A stretch of DNA of 64,000 nt from Gemmatimonadota bacterium (GCA_022823225.1 JAJDXM010000046.1:46391-110390); one strand, 5' to 3'. Counted from the stretch's first letter, positions 32,306 through 41,744 are shown. Made by a program: numbers and translations. Notes: a model not told the origin generated them from the letters alone.

Positions 32306-34360
32306 TCAGGGCGCAGGGAGCGGGGAACGGGCCTGCTTCAGCGCGCGCGCGACCAGTTGTACGATCCGCTCGATCTGGGTTTCCGGGTCCAGGTCGGTCG
32401 TGTCCAGACGCTGCGCATCTGCCGCCTTGAGCAGCGGAGCTACAACCCGCGTGGAGTCACGCGCGTCCCGGGCCCTCAGCCGGGCGACTTCGGCCTCGAC
32501 TTCGGCGGCGTCCGGTTCGGCCCCGCCCTGTTGCAGAATCCGCCGGCGCGCGCGTTCGCGGGGGTCGGCGTCCAGGTAGACTTTCAGGGCCGCTTCCGGG
32601 AAGACGACCGTGCCCATGTCGCGCCCCTCGGCGACCAGTCCCGGACCCTCGGCGGCAGAACGCTGCAGCTCCAGCAGGTGAGCGCGAACCGCCGGCACCG
32701 CAGACACCCGCGAGACCGCGGCGGTGACCCGGTGGGCACGCAGGTCCTCTTCCCGTGCACGCTCGCCTCGGATCCGGACCTCCATGCCCGCATCCCCCCA
32801 ATGCACGTCGATGCCCAATGCCTCCAGCTCCGCCGTCGAGATGCTCTCCACCTCCCCGGCTCCACTTGCCGAATCGAGGAGCGCGAGGGTGACGGCCCGG
32901 TAGATCGCGCCGGAGTCCAGGTGCCGAAATCCCAGGCGCGCGGCCACCGCGGCCGCGGTGGTGGACTTTCCTGCGCCCGCGGAACCGTCGATCGCCACGA
33001 CGGGACACCGCGACTGTTCCTTCTTCGTCGAGCGGGCCGACCGGTCCCGGCCCCGCGCCTCATCGCCCACGCGCTCCAACAGGCGCCAGAAGCCCGGAAA
33101 GCTGACGTCGGCCACCCCGGGGTCGTCCACGGGGATGTCGCAGCCGGGCGCGGCCCCCAGCACACCGAAGGCCATTGCGATGCGGTGGTCGCGAAAGCAC
33201 TCCACCCGGCCCGCGAGCGCCCGGCTCGTCCCGTCGATCTCCAGACCGTCCGGCAACTCCTTCACCCGGACGCCGATGCGCCGCAGGTTGACCGCGAGCG
33301 CGGCCAGCCGGTCGGACTCCTTCACACGGAGTTCGCGGGCACCCGTGATTCGCGTCACTCCCTCGGCCCGCGCCGCCAGGACGGCCAGAATCGGGACTTC
33401 GTCGATCATCCCGGTCACCTCCTCCCCGCCCACCGCCACCGCCCGCAGCCCGCGCTCCGGCGCGGCAACCAGAAGGTCGCCGTACGGCTCGCCGCCCGCG
33501 TCGCCCCTCTCGGCGGCCTCGGCCTCGACGCCCATCCGCTTGAGCACCGCGAGAAACCCCGTCCGCGTGGGGTTGAGCCCGACGCCGCGAATGGTGAGCC
33601 GCGGCGTTTGTCCGGCCAGGACCGCCCAGGCCAGGAGGAACGACGCCGACGAGAAGTCACCGGGCACATCCATGTCCAGCGGGGCCAGCCGCCCGGGCGG
33701 CGCGTCGATCCGCACCGACCACGCGCCGTCCTGCCACCCTTCGCGAAGCTGCACGCCCATCGCCTCGAGCATCCGCTCGCCGTGGTCGCGCGAGCGGCGC
33801 GGCTCGCGCACCTCGACCGGGACCCCGGCACCGGTCGCCGCAAGCAGGATCGCGCTCTTCACCTGCGCGCTGGCCACCCGCCCGTCGTGGCGGATCTCGC
33901 GCAGTGCGCCGCCGGCCACGCGCATGGGAAGCACGCCACCGCCCTCCAGGTGTTCCACCGTTGCGCCCATCCGCCTGAGCGGCTCGGCGATCCGCCGCAT
34001 CGGACGCCGCGACAGGGATTCGTCGCCGCGGAGCACGACCGAGAGGGGCTGCGCGGCAAGCGCCCCGGCCAGCAGCCGCGCGCCGGTGCCGCTGTTGTGC
34101 AGGTCGACGGACGAGCGCGGCTGCCGCCAGCGCCGAGGTCCGGGGCCCTCGATCCGGATCGGGGCGGTCGCCGGGCCGTCCAGGCCGTGAATGGGGACGC
34201 CCAGTGCGCGAAGCGCGTTGGCCGTGGCGAGAGGATCGGCGCCGCGGGGCGCGGCGCCGATCCGGCTCTCGCCGTGCGCCATCGCCCCGAGGATCAGGGC
34301 GCGCTGGGTGATGGACTTGTCCCCGGGGACCCGAATCGTCAGTCCGTCGCCGAGGCCCAT
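32306..34360 (-). CDS. aroA-cmk: fused EPSP synthase and cytidylate kinase
   Basis: Two enzymes in one 684-residue chain. Residues 1-435 are 3-phosphoshikimate 1-carboxyvinyltransferase: PGDKSITQR (12-20, catalytic Lys15), DLHNSGTGARLL (86-97), DESLSRRPMRRIAEPL (113-128), VPGDFSSASFLLAWA, MIDEVPILA (318-326), and RVKESDR. The second half (about 453-684) is CMP kinase: VVAIDGSAGAGKST with the P-loop GSAGAGKST (459-467), LDSGAIYRAVTLAL, and the EGRDMGTVVFPEA segment. Linker about 440-450 is charged. Such fusions are known in several phyla. Start ATG at 34360 after a GGGGGAG ribosome site; overlaps tyrA by 22 bases. The phosphoenolpyruvate-site loop has H where most enzymes have G (GNSGT). Confidence 0.94.
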   Translation of the reverse strand: MGLGDGLTIRVPGDKSITQRALILGAMAHGESRIGAAPRGADPLATANALRALGVPIHGLDGPATAPIRIEGPGPRRWRQPRSSVDLHNSGTGARLLAGALAAQPLSVVLRGDESLSRRPMRRIAEPLRRMGATVEHLEGGGVLPMRVAGGALREIRHDGRVASAQVKSAILLAATGAGVPVEVREPRRSRDHGERMLEAMGVQLREGWQDGAWSVRIDAPPGRLAPLDMDVPGDFSSASFLLAWAVLAGQTPRLTIRGVGLNPTRTGFLAVLKRMGVEAEAAERGDAGGEPYGDLLVAAPERGLRAVAVGGEEVTGMIDEVPILAVLAARAEGVTRITGARELRVKESDRLAALAVNLRRIGVRVKELPDGLEIDGTSRALAGRVECFRDHRIAMAFGVLGAAPGCDIPVDDPGVADVSFPGFWRLLERVGDEARGRDRSARSTKKEQSRCPVVAIDGSAGAGKSTTAAAVAARLGFRHLDSGAIYRAVTLALLDSASGAGEVESISTAELEALGIDVHWGDAGMEVRIRGERAREEDLRAHRVTAAVSRVSAVPAVRAHLLELQRSAAEGPGLVAEGRDMGTVVFPEAALKVYLDADPRERARRRILQQGGAEPDAAEVEAEVARLRARDARDSTRVVAPLLKAADAQRLDTTDLDPETQIERIVQLVARALKQARSPLPAP

Positions 34361-35250
34361 GCGCTCCCCCTGTCCATGAGTCGCGCCAGCGCCGCCATGT
34401 CCCCGTCCTTCAGCACGCGCCGAAGCTGCGCAACCTGTTCCTCGAGAGTGCGCAGCGCACGAACGTTCCGGTCGCAGCCGGCCTCCAGAAGGGGCAGCCA
34501 CATCGCCGTGCCGGACCCCGCCAGCCGCGTCATGTCCCGCCCGCCGGGGCCGAGGTCGCGCCGGGCGACGCCGGCACCGTCCAGCGACAGGGCCAGCGCG
34601 CTGGCCAGCAACTGCGGCAGGTGGCTCGCCCAGGCCATCGTGCGGTCGTGCTCGGCCGCGGCGACCGTCCTCGGCCGCGCTCCCAGCAGGCGCCAGAAGG
34701 CGCGTGCGCGGTCCAGCGGCGAATCGCCCCGCGCCTCGCTGTCGGCCGCGCCGTCCCCTTGCGCCGGGCAGAGCCAGACATCGGCTCCCTCATACAAGTC
34801 GGCGCGGGCCGCGGCGTACCCGGAGCGCTCCGAACCGCACATCGGATGGGCTCCGACAAAGACGCCGGCGGCGGCAGGCGTCTGCCGCGCCGCTTCCAGG
34901 ACCGGCACCTTGAGGCTGGCCACATCGGTCACAAGGGACGCGCCGGACCAGCTGGCATCCGCCGTCCGCACAAGCGCGGCCACAACATCGAGGGGAGCCG
35001 CGAAGACGACCGTTGCGCCGCCGAGTGCGCAGTCCTCCAGGCGCTCCACGATCGTCACCCCGTCCCGCGCGGCGAGCACGGTACCCTCGTCGTCGGGGTC
35101 GATGCCGTAGACGCGCGCTTCGGGTGCTCGCCGCGCCAGGGCCTTGACGATCGATCCCCCCATGACGCCGAGCCCCACCACGGCGACCGTGGGCGTAGGG
35201 GATTCGCTGGCGCGGGTCGGCGGCGGGCGACCGGGCAGCCGGTCAGTCAC
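34339..35250 (-). CDS. tyrA: prephenate (arogenate) dehydrogenase
   Basis: NAD(P)-dependent branch to tyrosine. A Rossmann N-terminus VAVVGLGVMGGSI (22-34, with the GLGVMG fold) is followed by VFAAPLDVV, the AHPMCGSERSGY segment (the catalytic loop with His), and the helical dimer domain holding HDRTMAWASHLPQLLASALA. About 303 residues, a normal monofunctional length without a chorismate mutase or ACT domain. The start is taken as the GTG at 35250, which overlaps the rnz stop by 8 bases. Directly upstream of aroA-cmk, matching aromatic amino acid synthesis. Confidence 0.92.
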   Translation of the reverse strand: MTDRLPGRPPPTRASESPTPTVAVVGLGVMGGSIVKALARRAPEARVYGIDPDDEGTVLAARDGVTIVERLEDCALGGATVVFAAPLDVVAALVRTADASWSGASLVTDVASLKVPVLEAARQTPAAAGVFVGAHPMCGSERSGYAAARADLYEGADVWLCPAQGDGAADSEARGDSPLDRARAFWRLLGARPRTVAAAEHDRTMAWASHLPQLLASALALSLDGAGVARRDLGPGGRDMTRLAGSGTAMWLPLLEAGCDRNVRALRTLEEQVAQLRRVLKDGDMAALARLMDRGSAWASATD

Positions 35251-36154
35251 GGTAGCCAAGCTCCACTTCCAGGCCGTCGTGCGCGACTTCGCAGGCCGGA
35301 AAGACCTCTCGGGCCTGCCGCCGCAACACCCCCGGCACGTCCGAGTAGCGCGCGGAGATGTGCGTGAGGACGAGCCGCCGGGCCCTGGCACGGGCGGCCA
35401 CCCGCGCCGCTTCCACCGCGGTGGAGTGGCGGGTCTCTCTGGCCCGTCTTCCCTCCTCGGCGCTGAAGGTCGCCTCGTGGATCAGGAGGTCGGCGCCCAT
35501 CGCCACCTCCACAATCCGCCGGGTGGGCCGGGTGTCGCCCGTATAGATGACCTTGCGGCCCGGGCGCGGGGGTCCGACCACTTCTTCCGGGGTGATCGCC
35601 CGTCCGTTCACTTCGATCGTCTCGCCGCGGTGCAGCCGGCCGAAGAGGGGACCCTCCGGCACACCCAGCCGCCTCACGGCGTCCACGTCGAACCTGCCCA
35701 GGCGCGCCTCTTCGATCAGGGCGTAGCCAAGGGCCGCGACACCGTGCTCGGCGGCGAAGGCGTGGACGCCCCACTCGCCGAAGTCGACCCGGTCGCCGTC
35801 CTCGAGACTCTTCACGTGCACCGGGAAAGCCAGGCGCTCGACACCCATGCGGACCGCCGCCTCGAGCACCCGACGCGCGCCGGCGGGTCCGTGGATCGTC
35901 ATGGCCTCCTCCCTGCCCTGCAGCCCCATCGTGCGCAACAGGCCCGGAATCCCGAGGAAATGGTCGGCATGGGTGTGCGTGATGAAGATATGCGAGAAGG
36001 AAAAACCCGATCCGTAGCGCATGATCTGGCGCTGGGTCCCTTCGCCGCAATCCCAGAGGAACGACTGGCCCTCGCGCTGAACGGCGATGCCCGACACGTT
36101 CCGCCCGACGGTCGGCCGGGCGGCGGCGGTGCCCAGGAAGCGAATCCGAATCAT
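35243..36154 (-). CDS. rnz: ribonuclease Z
   Basis: Metallo-beta-lactamase nuclease that cuts the 3' trailer of tRNA precursors. The 303-residue chain opens MIRIRFLGTAAARPTVGRNVSG, has the metal motif H60THADH65, GRKVIYTGDTRPT with the bridging Asp, and the final LVLTHISARYSD with the last His. The RNase Z exosite is visible as an insertion between the two metal parts. Start ATG at 36154; homology begins there though the frame is open upstream. Stop overlaps the tyrA start. Confidence 0.95.
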   Translation of the reverse strand: MIRIRFLGTAAARPTVGRNVSGIAVQREGQSFLWDCGEGTQRQIMRYGSGFSFSHIFITHTHADHFLGIPGLLRTMGLQGREEAMTIHGPAGARRVLEAAVRMGVERLAFPVHVKSLEDGDRVDFGEWGVHAFAAEHGVAALGYALIEEARLGRFDVDAVRRLGVPEGPLFGRLHRGETIEVNGRAITPEEVVGPPRPGRKVIYTGDTRPTRRIVEVAMGADLLIHEATFSAEEGRRARETRHSTAVEAARVAARARARRLVLTHISARYSDVPGVLRRQAREVFPACEVAHDGLEVELGYRD

Positions 36155-36178
36155 GCGGGAAAGATAACCCGCGCCCGT

Positions 36179-36209
36179 TTGCCCGTGGTCCGCGGCGCGC
36201 CTTATTGTA
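36179..36209. promoter_or_regulatory. divergent promoters between rnz and the aminotransferase
   Basis: Rightward: TTGCCC (36179-36184), 18-base spacer, TATTGT (36203-36208). Leftward: TACAAT, 5 of 6 matches (36204-36209 read on the minus strand), with no clear -35. The two -10 elements overlap almost completely, so the two genes could compete for polymerase. Confidence 0.4.
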
Positions 36210-36256
36210 GTTCGGTTGAGATTCCGCGAATGAGCCCAGTCCGGTCTGGAGGACAG

Positions 36257-37591
36257 ATGAACATCAGGGTCACGAGGGGCACGACCAACAAGCGGCCTCC
36301 GAACCGCCGCGATTTCCTGGGAGCGGCGGCGGCGGTGGTAGGGGCCGGGAGCCTTCCGGCCTTCAATCGCGACGCGACCGCGATCGCCCGCGAGCTCGGC
36401 CGGCACCCCGGGTCCGCAGCCGACACGGCGGCCGACGAGACCTTCTGGGCGGAGGTGGCGCGCGCGTTCACCGTCGACCGCACCCTGGTGAACCTGAACA
36501 ACGGGGGCGTCAGCCCGTCGCCCGGCTTCGTCCAGGATGCGATGAAGCGGCACCTCGACTATTCGAACGAGGCTCCGACCTACACGATGTGGAAGATCCT
36601 CGAGCCCCAGCGCGAGGGCGTGCGCAAGCGGATGGCGCGCGAATGGGGCGTGGACGCCGAGGAAATCGCTTTTACGCGCAATGCGTCCGAAGGTCTCCAG
36701 ACCGTCCAGTTCGGTTACGATCTCAGCGCCGGCGACGAAGTCCTCACCACGACCCAGGACTACGGCCGCATGCTCACCACCTTCCGGCAGAGGGAACGCC
36801 GGGAGGGGATCGTGATGAACCAGATCAGGGTGCCCGTGCCGGCCGAGGACCCGGCCGAGGTGGTGCGCCGCTTCGAGGAGGCCATCACGCCGAGGACGCG
36901 GCTCATCCTCATGTGCCACATGATCAACCTGACCGGGCAGATCCTTCCCGTGCGAGACATCGTCCGGATGGCCCGCGGCTACGACATCCCCGTGATCGTC
37001 GACGGCGCCCACGCGATGGCGCACTTCCCCTTCAAGCTCCCCGAGCTGGAGTGCGACAACTACGCCACCAGCCTGCACAAGTGGCTCTTCGCGCCGCACG
37101 GCACCGGCCTGCTCTACGTGCGCAAGGACGAAATCCCCAACATCTGGCCGCTGATGGCCGCGCCCGACAGCCGCAGCGGCGACATCCGCAAGTACGAGGA
37201 GATCGGCACGCATCCGGCGGCGAACTACCTGGCGATCGGTGAGGCGCTGACCTTCCACCAGGGGATCGGCGCAGAGCGGAAAGCCGCCCGCCTGATCCAC
37301 CTGCGCGACTACTGGGCGAACCGGCTGCTCGAGAACGACCGGGTCTCGCTGAACACCAGCCAGAAGCCCGGCTTCGCCTGCGGGATCGGCAATGTCCATG
37401 TGGATGGCCTTGACACCGCCGCCCTCAGCAACTGGCTCTGGAACGAACACCGGATCATCAACGTGCCGATCGGGCACGAGGAGTGCACCGGGCTGCGGAT
37501 CTCGCCGAGCGTGTATACGACGCTCGAGGAACTCGATCGCTTCAGCGAAGCCATGGAGTGGGCGATGGAGCACGGCCTGCCGGAGGCGTAG
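36257..37591 (+). CDS. Tat-exported class V aminotransferase-family protein
   Basis: PLP-dependent enzyme of the class V fold (cysteine desulfurase/serine-pyruvate type), 444 residues. A twin-arginine signal RRDFLGAAAAVVGAGSLPA starts at residue 17, so the folded enzyme is likely exported. Catalytic features: D249 and H252 (VIVDGAHAMAHFP) near the cofactor, and the Schiff-base K275 in YATSLHKWLFAPHGTG. The substrate cannot be inferred; the exported form suggests acting on peptides or amino compounds outside the cytoplasm, but the family is diverse. A GGAGGA ribosome site precedes the ATG at 36257. Four bases downstream begins copCD. Confidence 0.88.
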   Translation: MNIRVTRGTTNKRPPNRRDFLGAAAAVVGAGSLPAFNRDATAIARELGRHPGSAADTAADETFWAEVARAFTVDRTLVNLNNGGVSPSPGFVQDAMKRHLDYSNEAPTYTMWKILEPQREGVRKRMAREWGVDAEEIAFTRNASEGLQTVQFGYDLSAGDEVLTTTQDYGRMLTTFRQRERREGIVMNQIRVPVPAEDPAEVVRRFEEAITPRTRLILMCHMINLTGQILPVRDIVRMARGYDIPVIVDGAHAMAHFPFKLPELECDNYATSLHKWLFAPHGTGLLYVRKDEIPNIWPLMAAPDSRSGDIRKYEEIGTHPAANYLAIGEALTFHQGIGAERKAARLIHLRDYWANRLLENDRVSLNTSQKPGFACGIGNVHVDGLDTAALSNWLWNEHRIINVPIGHEECTGLRISPSVYTTLEELDRFSEAMEWAMEHGLPEA

Positions 37592-37595
37592 GCCC

Positions 37596-39071
37596 ATGCC
37601 CGCGGCCGCCCGGATCCCGCTGCGGCGGCCCGGCAGGCGCGCCTGGACCCGCCCGGGGCTGGCCCTTCTCGCGCTCCCGGCGATCATCGGGGGGCGATGG
37701 CTCCACACCGAACTCAAGGAATCCGACCCGGCCGAAGACGCAATCCTGACCGAGTCCCCGGCCGCGATCACCCTCACCTATACCACCGACGTGCAGCTGC
37801 CCCCGAGTTCGGTGGAGGTGCGGCCGGCGGCGCCGGATGCCACGCCCGTCCCCGCGGGCAGCCTGGCCTACCTGGCGGACGACCGGCGCGACGTGATCGT
37901 TCTGCCGCTGAACGAGGCGCTGGGCGGCGGCAGTTACATGGTAGCCTGGACCACCGCGGGGCCGGACGGCCACAGGATCTCCGGGGACTACGCGTTCCGG
38001 GTGGAGGCCTCGGCTGCCGACCCGTCGGCAACGTCTGCGGGCACCGGAGTGGCTGACAGGGATTCGGTGGCGGCGCCCGGTACCGCGGAGACTCCGCTTC
38101 CGGGGGGACCCCGGGCTGCGGACGGCCCGCGTAGCGGAGCTCCCCGCACCGCGCCGGTCGTCGACCCCTTCCGGACCGGGATGGGCTTCCTCTTCTACAC
38201 GTGCATCATCACGATTCTGGGGGCCGTCGCATTTCGGACGCTGGTCCTTGGGCCGTGCGCCCGAAGCGGCGAATCGCAGGAGGTGATCGCATCCGCCGCC
38301 AGCCGGACATCGGTGCTGATCGCCATGGGGCTCGGGCTCCTCCTGTTCCTGGTGCCGTTGCGTCTCTGGAATCAGGCCGAAACGTTCTTTCCGGACGACG
38401 TTCCCGGCAACCTCCTCACCGTGGCCACGGGTACGCCCTGGGCCGCGGGGTGGTGGCTGCACCTGGCGGGCGTGATCCTTGTCGCCGGGGGGCTGCTGAT
38501 CCGCGGCCGCAACGGAGTCCGCGCCGGCGGCTGGAAGATCATCACCCTCGGAGCGCTGCTGCTCCCCGCCGTGCCCGTCCTCTCCGGCCACGGGTGGGCC
38601 GACAGCCCACGCGCGGTCTCCGCGGCCGCGACCTACCTGCACGTGGCGGCCGCAGGAGGATGGATGGGCGGACTCGCCTGCCTCCTCTTCGCCGGACTCC
38701 CCGCGTTGCACAGGCGCGGTGACGCGGCCATTCCGAACGCGCCCGGCGCCGCGGGAATGGTGGGCGCGTTCTCGCGGGTGGCCCAGGCGGCGGTATCCCT
38801 GCTGCTGGTCACGGGCGCACTGAAGGTCTGGACCCACATCGACGCCGCGTCGGATCTGTGGACCACACCCTGGGGCAGGTCGCTCCTGGTCAAGGATGGG
38901 ATTGTCGCCGGGATTCTGGCGCTCGGTCTTTACAATTGGCGCGTGGTTCGTCCGCGGTTGGCACGTGGGTCAGGGGGCAGACTGCTCACGCGCTCCGCGG
39001 CACTCGAGCTGCTACTGGGCACGGCCGCGGTCGGCGCCACCGCGTTTCTGGTAACCCGGCCACTGGGCTGA
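37596..39071 (+). CDS. CopC-CopD fusion, putative copper uptake/resistance membrane protein
   Basis: A 491-residue fusion. The N-terminal signal or anchor ends near GGRWLHTELKESDP, where the His is the copper-binding first residue of the mature CopC domain; the domain continues with TYTTDVQLPPSSVEV and YMVAWTTAGPDGHRISGDYAF. A Pro/Ala-rich linker follows (about 130-190). The C-half has eight predicted transmembrane helices with conserved histidines (LHLAGV, HGWADS, YLHVAAAGGW), the CopD fold. Such CopCD fusions occur in many bacteria and are linked to copper import. No cop regulators are adjacent. Confidence 0.88.
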   Translation: MPAAARIPLRRPGRRAWTRPGLALLALPAIIGGRWLHTELKESDPAEDAILTESPAAITLTYTTDVQLPPSSVEVRPAAPDATPVPAGSLAYLADDRRDVIVLPLNEALGGGSYMVAWTTAGPDGHRISGDYAFRVEASAADPSATSAGTGVADRDSVAAPGTAETPLPGGPRAADGPRSGAPRTAPVVDPFRTGMGFLFYTCIITILGAVAFRTLVLGPCARSGESQEVIASAASRTSVLIAMGLGLLLFLVPLRLWNQAETFFPDDVPGNLLTVATGTPWAAGWWLHLAGVILVAGGLLIRGRNGVRAGGWKIITLGALLLPAVPVLSGHGWADSPRAVSAAATYLHVAAAGGWMGGLACLLFAGLPALHRRGDAAIPNAPGAAGMVGAFSRVAQAAVSLLLVTGALKVWTHIDAASDLWTTPWGRSLLVKDGIVAGILALGLYNWRVVRPRLARGSGGRLLTRSAALELLLGTAAVGATAFLVTRPLG

Positions 39072-39106
39072 ACGGACATGATGAGGTGTAAGGAGGAGTT
39101 TACATA

Positions 39107-39886
39107 ATGTCATGTTTACCATACAAGTGGCACCGCGCGGGAGCCGCGGGAGCCCTCGCGCTGCTCCTGACCACGGCCGGGCCCGCGTCCCTCCGGGCGC
39201 AGGAGGACCCCCCGGATCCGCCCAGGCCCTTCACCTTCCGGGGCAACGTCCGCGACTTCGTGAACGAGCATCCCCTCGCCGAGGCCATCGTGCAGATCGC
39301 CGAACTCAAGCGGTCGGCGGTCACCGATCGCAACGGGTATTTCGAATTCCCCGAACTGTTGCCCGGACGCTATACGATCATCACCGCCCGCTTCGGCTAC
39401 CAGACCAACCGCGAGGCATCCCGGATCCCGCACAATGCCATCATGGTGGTCCGCCTTCAGCCGATCGCGGTCGTGCTGCCGGGAATCGAGGTGCGGGTCG
39501 AGCGCCTGGTTCACCGGCTCGAGGTACGCCGCGCGAGCACACCGGTGGGGAGCACCGTCTTCAGGGAGGAAGCGTTGCAGGCGACCAATTCACCCAGCGT
39601 CGCGGCGCTCGTCCGGGCACGCACGCCCGTCTACATCCTCGAGGATCCCACCCTCCAGCAGCTGGTGTACCGCTTCCGAGGGCAGATCCGCCGGCTCCGG
39701 GTCTGCCTCGACGAAGTCGCCGTGTCCAGCCGGTTCCTGGAGACGCTGGCTCCCGACGACCTGGAGCTCGTCGAGATCTACGAGAGGCTGGGAATGGTGC
39801 GCATGTATACGCGCGACTTCCTTCGCCGAGCCGCCGACGAGGGCTTCTCTCCGACCCGGATTCCCCTTCAGGGCCGGGGCTGCTGA
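39107..39886 (+). CDS. secreted carboxypeptidase-regulatory-like/TonB-plug-like protein
   Basis: A 259-residue protein with signal peptide (about 1-31) and a carboxypeptidase-regulatory-like beta-sandwich (FRGNVRDFVNEHPLAEAIVQIAELKRSAVTDRNGYF as short runs, with the DRNGYFEFPELLPGRYTI turn). The second half (about 125-245) has plug-domain-like strands and 'LRVCLDEVAVSS' near 200. It lacks the barrel that TonB receptors have. This two-domain form is widespread in Gemmatimonadota-like genomes, usually of unknown function. Strong ribosome site AAGGAGGAG upstream. It converges on mscS and their ends overlap by 19 bases. Confidence 0.75.
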   Translation: MSCLPYKWHRAGAAGALALLLTTAGPASLRAQEDPPDPPRPFTFRGNVRDFVNEHPLAEAIVQIAELKRSAVTDRNGYFEFPELLPGRYTIITARFGYQTNREASRIPHNAIMVVRLQPIAVVLPGIEVRVERLVHRLEVRRASTPVGSTVFREEALQATNSPSVAALVRARTPVYILEDPTLQQLVYRFRGQIRRLRVCLDEVAVSSRFLETLAPDDLELVEIYERLGMVRMYTRDFLRRAADEGFSPTRIPLQGRGC

Positions 39887-41139
39887 ACGCCCACCGCCCT
39901 CGCGAAGTCGCTGCCCGCCGGTGACTGGAAGGGCCGCAGCCGGAATTCGGGAAGGATCGCGATGAGGTGGTCGAAGACGTCCCCCTGGAAGCCTTCGTAT
40001 CCGGGCCACGCGGTGTCGGCGGAGAAGCAGTAGACCTCGATCGGGACGCCGTCGGGCCCGGGCGCCAGCTGACGCACGAGGAGCGTCATCTCCTTGTGGG
40101 TCTTCGGGTGCGCCTCCAGGTACTTCTGCACGTACGCGCGAAAGGTGCCGAGGTTCGTGAGGCGCCGGATCTCGGGAATGATGCCGGGATCGCCGGCCGC
40201 CTTCGCCGCGTTGTAGCGGGCGACCTGGTCCCGAACCTCGCGCATGTGGTCGTGAAGCAGCTCGCGCCGCGACAGTTCCTCGATCTCGTGCTCCTCCAGG
40301 AAGCGCACCGAGTTCATGTCGATCCTCAGCGAGCGCTTGATGCGCCTGCCCCCCGACTGGGACATCCCGCGCCAGTTCTTGAACGACTCGCTGATGAACT
40401 TGTGCGTCGGGATCGTGGAAATCGTCTTGTCCCAGTTCTGGACCTTGACGGTGTGCAGCGCGATGTCGATGACCTCCCCGTCGCAGTTTGCCTGCGGCAC
40501 GCTGACCCAGTCGCCGATGCGGATCATGTCGTTCGAGGCGATCTGGACGCTCGCGACCAGCGACAGGATCGTGTCGCGGAAGATCAGCATGAGGACCGCC
40601 GCCAGCGCTCCGAGGCCGGAAAGGAAGAACACGGGCGAGCGCCCGGCGAGGATCGCGACGATAACCACGCCCGCGGCCAGATGGGCCACCAGCGCGACGA
40701 CCTGCAGGTAGCCCTTGATCGGCCGCGACTTCGCGAGTTCCTCGGCCTCGCTGTAGATGTCGTTGACGGCATCGAGGAAGGCGGCGAACGCGCGCACGAC
40801 GGCGAAAGCGATGTAGGCCGCGGCCAAACGCCGGCCAATGACCCACGCGGTGGCCAGCGCCGAGCCCGGATCCTGGGCCACGTCGGCCGCGCCGATGCCC
40901 AGCGCCTGGCCGATGCCGAGGTACACGACGAGCGCCGGCACGACATGGGCGAGCCGCTTGACGACCTTCCGCTCCACGAGGTGGTCGTCCCAGGTGGAGC
41001 GGGTGCGCGCGGCGACCCCGCCGATGAGCCGGTGAAGGGTGCGCGACGCGATCAGGTCCGCGATCCAGGCGGCGGCGGCGAGCAGCGCCAGTCCGAGCGC
41101 GAGTTCCCGCCATTGATCGAGCAGTGTCTGAAATGCCAT
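39868..41139 (-). CDS. MscS-family mechanosensitive channel
   Basis: Small-conductance mechanosensitive channel homologue, 423 residues. Several N-terminal helices precede the conserved pore and beta domain: FLSGLGALAAVLMLIFRDTILSLVAS, then IGDWVSVPQANCDGEVIDIALHTVKVQNWDKTISTIPTHKF. The cytoplasmic end carries an extra region after the beta domain (about 280-420) with a helical segment, as in YbdG-type channels, and the WDKTISTIPTHKF motif fits that subgroup. Start ATG at 41139; the extension upstream is not MscS-like. Confidence 0.92.
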   Translation of the reverse strand: MAFQTLLDQWRELALGLALLAAAAWIADLIASRTLHRLIGGVAARTRSTWDDHLVERKVVKRLAHVVPALVVYLGIGQALGIGAADVAQDPGSALATAWVIGRRLAAAYIAFAVVRAFAAFLDAVNDIYSEAEELAKSRPIKGYLQVVALVAHLAAGVVIVAILAGRSPVFFLSGLGALAAVLMLIFRDTILSLVASVQIASNDMIRIGDWVSVPQANCDGEVIDIALHTVKVQNWDKTISTIPTHKFISESFKNWRGMSQSGGRRIKRSLRIDMNSVRFLEEHEIEELSRRELLHDHMREVRDQVARYNAAKAAGDPGIIPEIRRLTNLGTFRAYVQKYLEAHPKTHKEMTLLVRQLAPGPDGVPIEVYCFSADTAWPGYEGFQGDVFDHLIAILPEFRLRPFQSPAGSDFARAVGVQQPRP

Positions 41140-41321
41140 CGAATTCCTACCTCGACTGCCCCGGCTCCCCAGCCATCGGGCCGGGCGTGAGCCGGGGTCA
41201 GCCGGACGGGGTGTTGGGTCGGTATGGCGCGCCTGCGCCGCGAACCGCCGCGGGTACAGTCCGCCGCGGGGCGCTACTATGTTAATCCCTCCCAGGCACA
41301 AGTCTACCCGGAACGGATTCG

Positions 41322-41735
41322 ATGCCCGCCACCAACGGCAAAGGCCCTCCCATCCTCGAAGGCGAAATGAGGATCACCGCCGAGCCGGTGTATGCCCGCA
41401 CCCACTCCCGGCCCCCGTTCCGGTACGTGTTCGTCTATTTCATCCGTATCGAGAACATCGGCTCCGAGACGGCGGAGCTCTTCTGGCGCCACTGGCTGAT
41501 TCACGATTCGGTCGCCGGCGACCAGGAGGTCGAAGGCGAGGGCGTCGTGGGCGAGTCCCCCGTGCTGGCCCCGGGAGATGTCCATGAATACCAGAGCTTC
41601 TGCGCGCTGGCGGGCCGCAGCGGCCACATGGAGGGCTTCTATCATTTCAGACGCGGGGACGGCACGGTCTTCCGCGCACGCATCCCCCGGTTCGAATTGC
41701 GCGTACCGCGGCGGGGGTCGCACGCCCAGGCCTGA
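41322..41735 (+). CDS. apaG: ApaG family protein (Co2+/Mg2+ efflux-associated)
   Basis: A 137-residue ApaG domain protein. Landmarks: YVFVYFIRIENIGSETAELFWRHW (split by family loops) and GEGVVGESPVLAPGDVHEYQS, the conserved ApaG glycine motif. The family binds pyrophosphate-type ligands in crystal structures, and its role in Mg/Co handling is genetic only. Divergent from mscS with a 182-base gap. The start at 41322 has no strong ribosome site; the domain itself begins a little later (MRITAEPVYA), so an internal start is possible. Confidence 0.9.
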   Translation: MPATNGKGPPILEGEMRITAEPVYARTHSRPPFRYVFVYFIRIENIGSETAELFWRHWLIHDSVAGDQEVEGEGVVGESPVLAPGDVHEYQSFCALAGRSGHMEGFYHFRRGDGTVFRARIPRFELRVPRRGSHAQA

Positions 41736-41744
41736 AATCCCGCG

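Noticed and set aside
35243..37777. One 844-codon minus-strand frame covering rnz and the region opposite the aminotransferase
   Set aside because: Only its last 303 codons are RNase Z; the rest is antisense to a well-supported aminotransferase.
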